A stretch of 24,820 bases of DNA from a virus. The notes under the pieces were generated by a model. It did not search any database, was not told the origin of the DNA, and was given only the letters and a program-made list of their open reading frames with translations. The DNA lies in IMG/VR virus record IMGVR_UViG_3300035670_001184, positions 1 to 24,820 of that record. One strand, written 5' to 3'. The position numbers and the translations under genes were made by a program. Numbering within the stretch: position 1 is the stretch's first letter; each line of letters opens with the position of its first letter. Below are positions 20,735 to 24,820 of the stretch, in pieces.

Positions 20735-20918
20735 GGATCGCAAACGAATCACAGCCTCAGACGTTCCGCGGGGTCTGGTTTGTCCTCATTGTGGCTGCAG
20801 CCATTTCTGGACAACGCACACACGCTACCCCGAGCTGGGCGTGATCAAACGGCATAAAACGTGCCGCATGTGCGGAGAACGGATTGTCAGTTACGAAAAA
20901 ATTCGCAAAGAGTGCTAG
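20718..20918 (+). CDS. NrdR-like / Com-like zinc ribbon protein
   Basis: A 66-residue protein that is essentially one zinc ribbon: LVCPHCGCSHFWTTHTRY, then VIKRHKTCRMCGERIVSYEKI. The C-x2-C ... RHKTC-x2-CG-x-R-x-x-(S/T)YE phrase is the signature of the NrdR N-terminal ribbon, without its ATP-cone. Similar short ribbons appear in phages (for example Mu Com). It overlaps the terminase end by 17 bases, with GGGAG at a good distance from ATG 20718. It may regulate translation or transcription, or assist the terminase; the DNA-binding role is only analogy. Confidence 0.65.
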   Translation: MRLDDEDRKRITASDVPRGLVCPHCGCSHFWTTHTRYPELGVIKRHKTCRMCGERIVSYEKIRKEC

Positions 20919-21001
20919 ATATAGCACCAATAGATAGGCATGCGTCTTGAATTAGCTCAAAGCGTTTGAAATAACCAACATAGGAGCGGCGGAGACATAG
21001 A

Positions 21002-21235
21002 GTGCGGTTGACCCTCAAGGAAATCGAAAATGCGATTTCTACGCTGCGAGCTGGGTTCTGGCCAAGCAGCTTGGGTCCACCGCCGGACGCATGGGACGCA
21101 GATCCTGAGCGGCAGCAGCGGATCGCCCGCCGGATGATGTCCGAACTGGAACAACTGATGGAGGGCGAGGGCGTCGCAGACGTGACGCACCATACCGACA
21201 CGATCAGCATTCTGAGGGGAACTCGGCATGACTAG
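21002..21235 (+). CDS. Small head-region protein
   Basis: A 77-residue protein starting with GTG 21002, with GGCGGAGA upstream. LTLKEIENAISTLRAGFWP and QQRIARRMMSELEQLMEG suggest two helices separated by a Pro/Gly loop (SSLGPPPDAWDADP). I do not recognise a named family. Its place between terminase and portal is where small head-completion or scaffold-associated proteins sit. It is coupled to the next gene by an 8-base overlap. Confidence 0.5.
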   Translation: MRLTLKEIENAISTLRAGFWPSSLGPPPDAWDADPERQQRIARRMMSELEQLMEGEGVADVTHHTDTISILRGTRHD

Positions 21236-21461
21236 CACTGAGGTGCTTGCGGCATTGAATTCGCTTCTGACGCAGCCGCAGTCGATCAAGAACGACAGAA
21301 TCAGCGTTCGCAGCCACTCACTTAAGGACATGCAGGCCATTTATGAATTGCTGCTTTCGCTCGAAGCAAGCGAGGCGGCGCAGGCCGAAGCCACTGCCAC
21401 CACGGCCGTCATGCCCGGCGGCATTCAAACCAATACGCTCACGCCATCAGGGACCGTATGA
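21228..21461 (+). CDS. gpW-like head-tail joining protein
   Basis: A 77-residue protein. VLAALNSLLTQPQSIKNDRISVRSHSLKDMQAIYELLLSLEA has the helix - beta hairpin - helix plan of lambda gpW, including the S-L-x-D-(L/M)-x-x-x-I-x-x-L second helix. A flexible Thr/Ala-rich tail follows. In lambda, gpW closes the packaged head and lies between the terminase and portal genes, exactly as here. ATG 21228 overlaps the previous stop and its own stop overlaps the next ATG. Call by eye, supported by gene order. Confidence 0.6.
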   Translation: MTSTEVLAALNSLLTQPQSIKNDRISVRSHSLKDMQAIYELLLSLEASEAAQAEATATTAVMPGGIQTNTLTPSGTV

Positions 21462-21829
21462 GCACGACGCTCGAAACTACAATCAAGCTGCTGCGTGATG
21501 ACACCCGGACGACGACCGGCCGCACTGTGGAGCTGACGATTGGTGACTATCGTCAGGCCGCCACGATTCCCGTGGGCACAGGCGAAGTCACAATTACCGT
21601 TGACTCCGCCATTACGGACGCTGGGTTTATGTACTGCCGGAACCACACGGATCCGGACGACGATCCTGACAATTACGTGGACATCGGCTACACCAGCGGC
21701 GTCTATCCGAATCGTCTCTATGCCGGCGAGTCAGCCTTGATCCCGCTGGCTACGACCACTGCGGCGATCTACGTCGTGGCCAGTGATGCTGCCACCAAGT
21801 TTCAGTACGAAATCACGGAACGCGCATGA
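21458..21829 (+). CDS. Decoration-type protein, paralogue C (no Ser stalk)
   Basis: A 123-residue protein consisting only of the beta-rich domain shared with the genes at 16719 and 17965: VTITVDSAITDAGFMYCRN, YVDIGYTSGVYPNRLYAGESALIPL, AIYVVASD, FQYEITER. Identity with the other two is visible all along the second half. Without a stalk and placed between the gpW-like and portal genes, it may be the basic head-surface version from which the Ser-repeat forms derive. It overlaps both neighbours by ATGA, so it is made with the head proteins. Confidence 0.6.
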   Translation: MSTTLETTIKLLRDDTRTTTGRTVELTIGDYRQAATIPVGTGEVTITVDSAITDAGFMYCRNHTDPDDDPDNYVDIGYTSGVYPNRLYAGESALIPLATTTAAIYVVASDAATKFQYEITERA

Positions 21830-23286
21830 CAGAATCGACACAAAGTGCGATCCTCGGGCCTGACGGCCGGCCGTTCCTTCGCGTGCGCGAAGCCAGAACG
21901 ATGGTGCGCGCGGGGTTTGACTCCGCCAGTGCCTCGCATCCGGACAACGTACGGCATTGGACTAACGCGGACGCTCTGTCGCCAAACAACGCGGCAAATG
22001 CGGACGTGCGGAAAGTGCTGCGGAACCGGGCGCGGTACGAGTGCAAAAACAACTCGTATTGCCGCGGCATGGTGAGCACGTTGGCAAACGATACCGTAGG
22101 CAGAGGTCCGCGATTACAAATGCGGAGTCGCGAAAGCCAGCAGAACAAAGACATTGAAGCAGCCTGGACGCAGTGGACGCGGGACGTGCGGCTGGCGGCG
22201 AAACTGCGGCAGATGCGGCTGGCGAAAGCAGTTGACGGGGAGGCCCTGGTTCTCCTGGTGGAAAATCCACGGCTGCCGCTGGTGACACTCGATCTGCGAT
22301 TGCTAGAGTGCGACTACCTGGCGAGTCCCGCAGCGTACCTGTACGAAACGGAAAACCGCGTTGATGGCGTCGAACTCAATGAGATCGGGCTGCCCTATCG
22401 CTATTACATCCTGGATACCCATCCTGGGGCCAGCGACGGCGCGATGCTACCGACTGAAGGCAGCTGGTATCCTGCCAGTCGCGTCATCCATTATTTCTAC
22501 GCAGACCGTGCAGGACAGGCCCGTGGCGTTCCTGAGATCACGCCAGCTCTGGACCTGTACGCCATTCTGCGACGTTACACGTTGGCGACACTGGGGGCGG
22601 CAGAAACGGCTGCCGATGTGGCGGGCATTCTAAAAAGCCCGGCTCCGCCGGATGCTGCTGCCCAGGCGGTAGATCCGTTCCTGCCGATCAACTTTGAACG
22701 TCGCAGCCTGTTGACCATGCCGATGGGCTGGGACATGCAGCAACTGCGCTCAGAACAGCCGACAACGGCTTACAGTGACTTCAAGCACGAAATCATCAAC
22801 GAGATTGCCCGCTGTCTGCACATGCCATTTAACGTCGCTGCGGGCAACTCCAGTAACTACAACTACGCCTCAGGCCGGCTCGATCATCAGCTCTATTTCC
22901 GCGTCATAGAAATCGAGCGGAACAATCTGGAAGTGGAAATGCTCAGTCGCGTATTTTCACTTTGGCTGATGGAATACCTGCTGGTCACGCGGGGAACGCG
23001 TCCGCGCACATTTCGGATGGACGACTGGCCGCATGGCTGGGTGTGGGATGGTTTTCGGCATGCCGACCCGGCAAAGGAAGCCAATGCAGTCAACACCCTG
23101 TGGCAGACCGGACTGCTGACTGATTATCAGTACCTGATGCGGGAGGGCTACGATCCCGAGGAGCACTACGAACAACTGGAAGAGCAGAACGAACGGCGAC
23201 GACGTCTCAAACTGCCTTTGCCAGGTGTCGCTCAGCAGATGATCGAGGTCGATGACGAAGACAAGGAACCGGTGCCGGAACAGTAG
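21826..23286 (+). CDS. Portal protein (lambda gpB family)
   Basis: A 486-residue protein that forms the dodecameric portal at one head vertex, the docking site for terminase. Family phrases are in the right order: RNRARYECKNNSYCRGMVSTLANDTVGRGPRLQ (about 65-97), the AWTQWTRD and KAVDGEALVLLV region (about 112-150), PASRVIHYFYADRAGQARGVPEITPAL (about 217-245), SEQPTTAYSDFKHEIINEIARCLHMPFNVAAGN (about 308-340) and LEVEMLSRVFSLWL (about 365-378). Length is usual for the lambda-type family. It begins by ATGA overlap with the decoration-type gene. Confidence 0.92.
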   Translation: MTESTQSAILGPDGRPFLRVREARTMVRAGFDSASASHPDNVRHWTNADALSPNNAANADVRKVLRNRARYECKNNSYCRGMVSTLANDTVGRGPRLQMRSRESQQNKDIEAAWTQWTRDVRLAAKLRQMRLAKAVDGEALVLLVENPRLPLVTLDLRLLECDYLASPAAYLYETENRVDGVELNEIGLPYRYYILDTHPGASDGAMLPTEGSWYPASRVIHYFYADRAGQARGVPEITPALDLYAILRRYTLATLGAAETAADVAGILKSPAPPDAAAQAVDPFLPINFERRSLLTMPMGWDMQQLRSEQPTTAYSDFKHEIINEIARCLHMPFNVAAGNSSNYNYASGRLDHQLYFRVIEIERNNLEVEMLSRVFSLWLMEYLLVTRGTRPRTFRMDDWPHGWVWDGFRHADPAKEANAVNTLWQTGLLTDYQYLMREGYDPEEHYEQLEEQNERRRRLKLPLPGVAQQMIEVDDEDKEPVPEQ

Positions 23287-23298
23287 GAGAGGAACGAC

Positions 23299-24820
23299 AT
23301 GGACGCAATGGATGCGGGGCAGGAGGCCGATCTGCGGCAGCAACTTCGACTCAATGGATCCGTCGAGTTCCGACAGTTGGAGGCTGGGCCGGACGGATCC
23401 GCCCAGCTGCCGCAGATTTCAATCGTCGCCTACAGCGGCGGCACGATGCGGCCCAGCGGCGGATGGGGCAACACGATCGTCGATTTAAGCGGCGTCGCCG
23501 TGCCGACCCCTGGCGGTGCGGTGCCGATCCTTCTGAACCATGATCACGCGAAGATCGTCGGTCATGCGATCGTGACGATCGATCGATCCATTACGGCGCA
23601 CGGCGTCGTCAGTGGCACGGGAACCGCGGCGCAGGAATTCCTCGGGAGTGCCCGCAACGGCTTCCCCTGGAAATCAAGCATTGGCCTCTCCGTCGCAAAA
23701 ACCGTGTTCTTGAAAGAGTCCGAAACGGCAACGATCAACGGTGCTGCCGTCAGCGGGCCAGTAACCGTCGTCGAGCGAAGTCTGCTCGGCGAAATCTCTG
23801 TTTTACCCTGGCCGGCTGACCAGACATCGCGTGTTGATGTCCTGGCGGCGGCGATAGATCACACCGTGTGCAGGAGGCACAGAAGCATGGAGCCGAAGTT
23901 TGTCCAATGGCTAGAGGCGAGTGGGTTCGATGTCGAGCAACTCACCGACGCCCAAGTTGATACGCTGAAAGCATCGTACACTGCGATGCAATCAACCAAG
24001 CCCGTCCCGAAGGTCGAGGCCGAGCCGAATCTACTGACGGCTCGTCGCGAACAGGAAGCGGCTGAAACGCTGCGAGTCGCCGAGATTCGCAAGATCTGTG
24101 CCGGAGATCACCCGGAACTGGAAGCCCAAGCGATCCGCGAGGGCTGGGGTCCGGAAAAGGTGGAATTGCAGGTGCTCAGGGCGGAGCGGGAAAAAGCGCC
24201 GGCCGTGCACACGCCTTCCAGGGAAGTGCCGAATCTGCAAGTGCTCGAAGCGGCCGCGGCTCGCACCGGCGGACTGCAGAATCTGGAGCGAGCCTACGAC
24301 GAGAAGGTTCTCGATGCGTCCGACCGACTGTTTCGGCATGGGATCGGCCTGCAGCAGCTACTGATGGAAGCGGCCTCGATGTCGGGCTGCCACCAGCGAT
24401 ATTTCCGCGGCAACGAAGAGGAGATCTTGCGGGCGGCGTTCAGCACGAAGAGCCTCTCAGGCATTCTGTCGAACACTGCCAACAAGTTCCTGCTGGAAGG
24501 CTTCATGCACGTGGAGGACGCGTGGCGACAGATTGCCGAACGTCGCTCGGTGACCGACTTCAAGACGGTCACCAGTTACCGGATGACGGGCGACCTGCAG
24601 TTTGAAGAAGTCGGCCCAGGCGGCGAAATCAAACACGGCACGATCGACGAGGAATCCTATACGAACCAGGCCAAGACGTACGGCAAGATGTTCGCGATCA
24701 CGCGGACGGATCTTGTCAACGATGACCTGGGGGCATTGACAGCGGTTCCGCGACGGATCGGTCGGGGAGCGGGCTTGGCCTTGAACCACGTCTTCTGGAC
24801 GGCGTTCATGGACAACTCGG
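23299..24820 (+). CDS. Prohead protease - major capsid protein fusion (3' end cut)
   Basis: An open frame of 507 codons runs off the window. GAGAGGAACG sets ATG 23299. Residues about 15-195 are a prohead-protease domain: VPILLNHDHAKIVGHA (about 73-88) supplies the catalytic His and GFPWKSSIGLSV (about 124-135) the Ser, as in S78-type HK97-like proteases. Residues about 197-330 are helical and charged, like a scaffold. From about residue 400, RSVTDFKTVTSYRM, EVGPGGEIKHG, TYGKMFAITRTDLVNDDLG, FWTAFMDN are the Mu gpT-like major capsid pattern. A second start, ATG 23887, lies in frame with AGGAGG nine bases upstream, so a scaffold-plus-capsid form can probably be made separately. Confidence 0.85.
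   Translation, partial: MDAMDAGQEADLRQQLRLNGSVEFRQLEAGPDGSAQLPQISIVAYSGGTMRPSGGWGNTIVDLSGVAVPTPGGAVPILLNHDHAKIVGHAIVTIDRSITAHGVVSGTGTAAQEFLGSARNGFPWKSSIGLSVAKTVFLKESETATINGAAVSGPVTVVERSLLGEISVLPWPADQTSRVDVLAAAIDHTVCRRHRSMEPKFVQWLEASGFDVEQLTDAQVDTLKASYTAMQSTKPVPKVEAEPNLLTARREQEAAETLRVAEIRKICAGDHPELEAQAIREGWGPEKVELQVLRAEREKAPAVHTPSREVPNLQVLEAAAARTGGLQNLERAYDEKVLDASDRLFRHGIGLQQLLMEAASMSGCHQRYFRGNEEEILRAAFSTKSLSGILSNTANKFLLEGFMHVEDAWRQIAERRSVTDFKTVTSYRMTGDLQFEEVGPGGEIKHGTIDEESYTNQAKTYGKMFAITRTDLVNDDLGALTAVPRRIGRGAGLALNHVFWTAFMDNS
23872..23889 (+). promoter_or_regulatory. Internal ribosome binding site and start in the capsid gene
   Basis: AGGAGG (23872-23877) stands nine bases before an in-frame ATG (23887) that begins MEPKFVQWLEASG. 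It lies at the protease/scaffold junction, like the Nu3 start inside lambda C. It would allow excess scaffold-capsid over protease. Confidence 0.5.

Noticed and set aside
20957-20969. TCAAA-GCG-TTTGA hairpin between the zinc ribbon and the gene at 21002.
   Set aside because: Short stem, no T-tract and no clear promoter elements near it; could be chance.
1-24820. CRISPR array, rRNA, complete tRNA gene or transposase.
   Set aside because: No spaced identical repeats, rRNA sequence, full cloverleaf or transposase motif was seen on either strand; the pentanucleotide and Ser-X repeats do not have CRISPR geometry.

Overview
This looks like the genome of a tailed phage or prophage (siphovirus-like) of a Planctomycetota host. 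The phage call is secure: RecT and RusA recombination genes, a lambda O/P-like replication pair, terminase large subunit, portal, and a prohead protease joined to a Mu gpT-like capsid protein all lie on the + strand in tightly coupled order. The host call is inference. It rests on a PEP-CTERM-like sorting tail on a secreted protein, an MJ0042-type zinc-ribbon membrane protein, small secreted RVVVRP-type proteins and long Ser-X repeats, all frequent in planctomycetes.

Layout. (1) 1-860: four small leftward genes (zinc-finger protein, Arg-rich protein, 31-residue membrane peptide, secreted basic protein). (2) 887-938: the 3' two-thirds of a tRNA-Val(CAC), probably an attachment-site core. (3) 1010-1330: an XRE-type repressor with two near-identical operators, each inside a promoter spacer; the repressor mRNA may be leaderless, as lambda cI is from PRM. 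(4) 1640-7200: early and accessory genes: two small HTH proteins, a ParB/DUF3102-like protein next to a MORC-type GHKL ATPase, and a train of small ORFs. (5) 7158-9924: recT, a striking GTGNN pentanucleotide array, rusA, an O-like initiator gene carrying 12-bp iterons and a purine tract (probable origin), and a helicase-loader-like gene. (6) 9969-13592: small HTH and membrane proteins, a secreted protein, a papain-fold cysteine peptidase, a coiled-coil membrane protein, a LuxR-type HTH and the PEP-CTERM-like protein. (7) 13610-18651: virion-surface genes, including a LamG protein with a long Ser-X stalk and two smaller Ser-repeat proteins with a glycosyltransferase between them. (8) 18611-24820: packaging and head genes, cut by the window end inside the capsid protein.

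Part (3) should set the lysogeny decision, part (5) replicates and recombines the genome, parts (6)-(7) probably handle lysis, surface and host contact, and part (8) packages DNA. No integrase, tape measure or tail tube gene is in the window.

The most unusual signal is the non-coding array at 8014-8179: two blocks in which GTG recurs every 5 nt with variable two-base spacers, each ending in a similar GAACTGAAG-T-tract sequence, between recT and rusA. Next come the Ser-repeat/glycosyltransferase cassette, the MORC-type ATPase pair and the matched operator/promoter pair. All functions are read from sequence by eye; no database search was possible.
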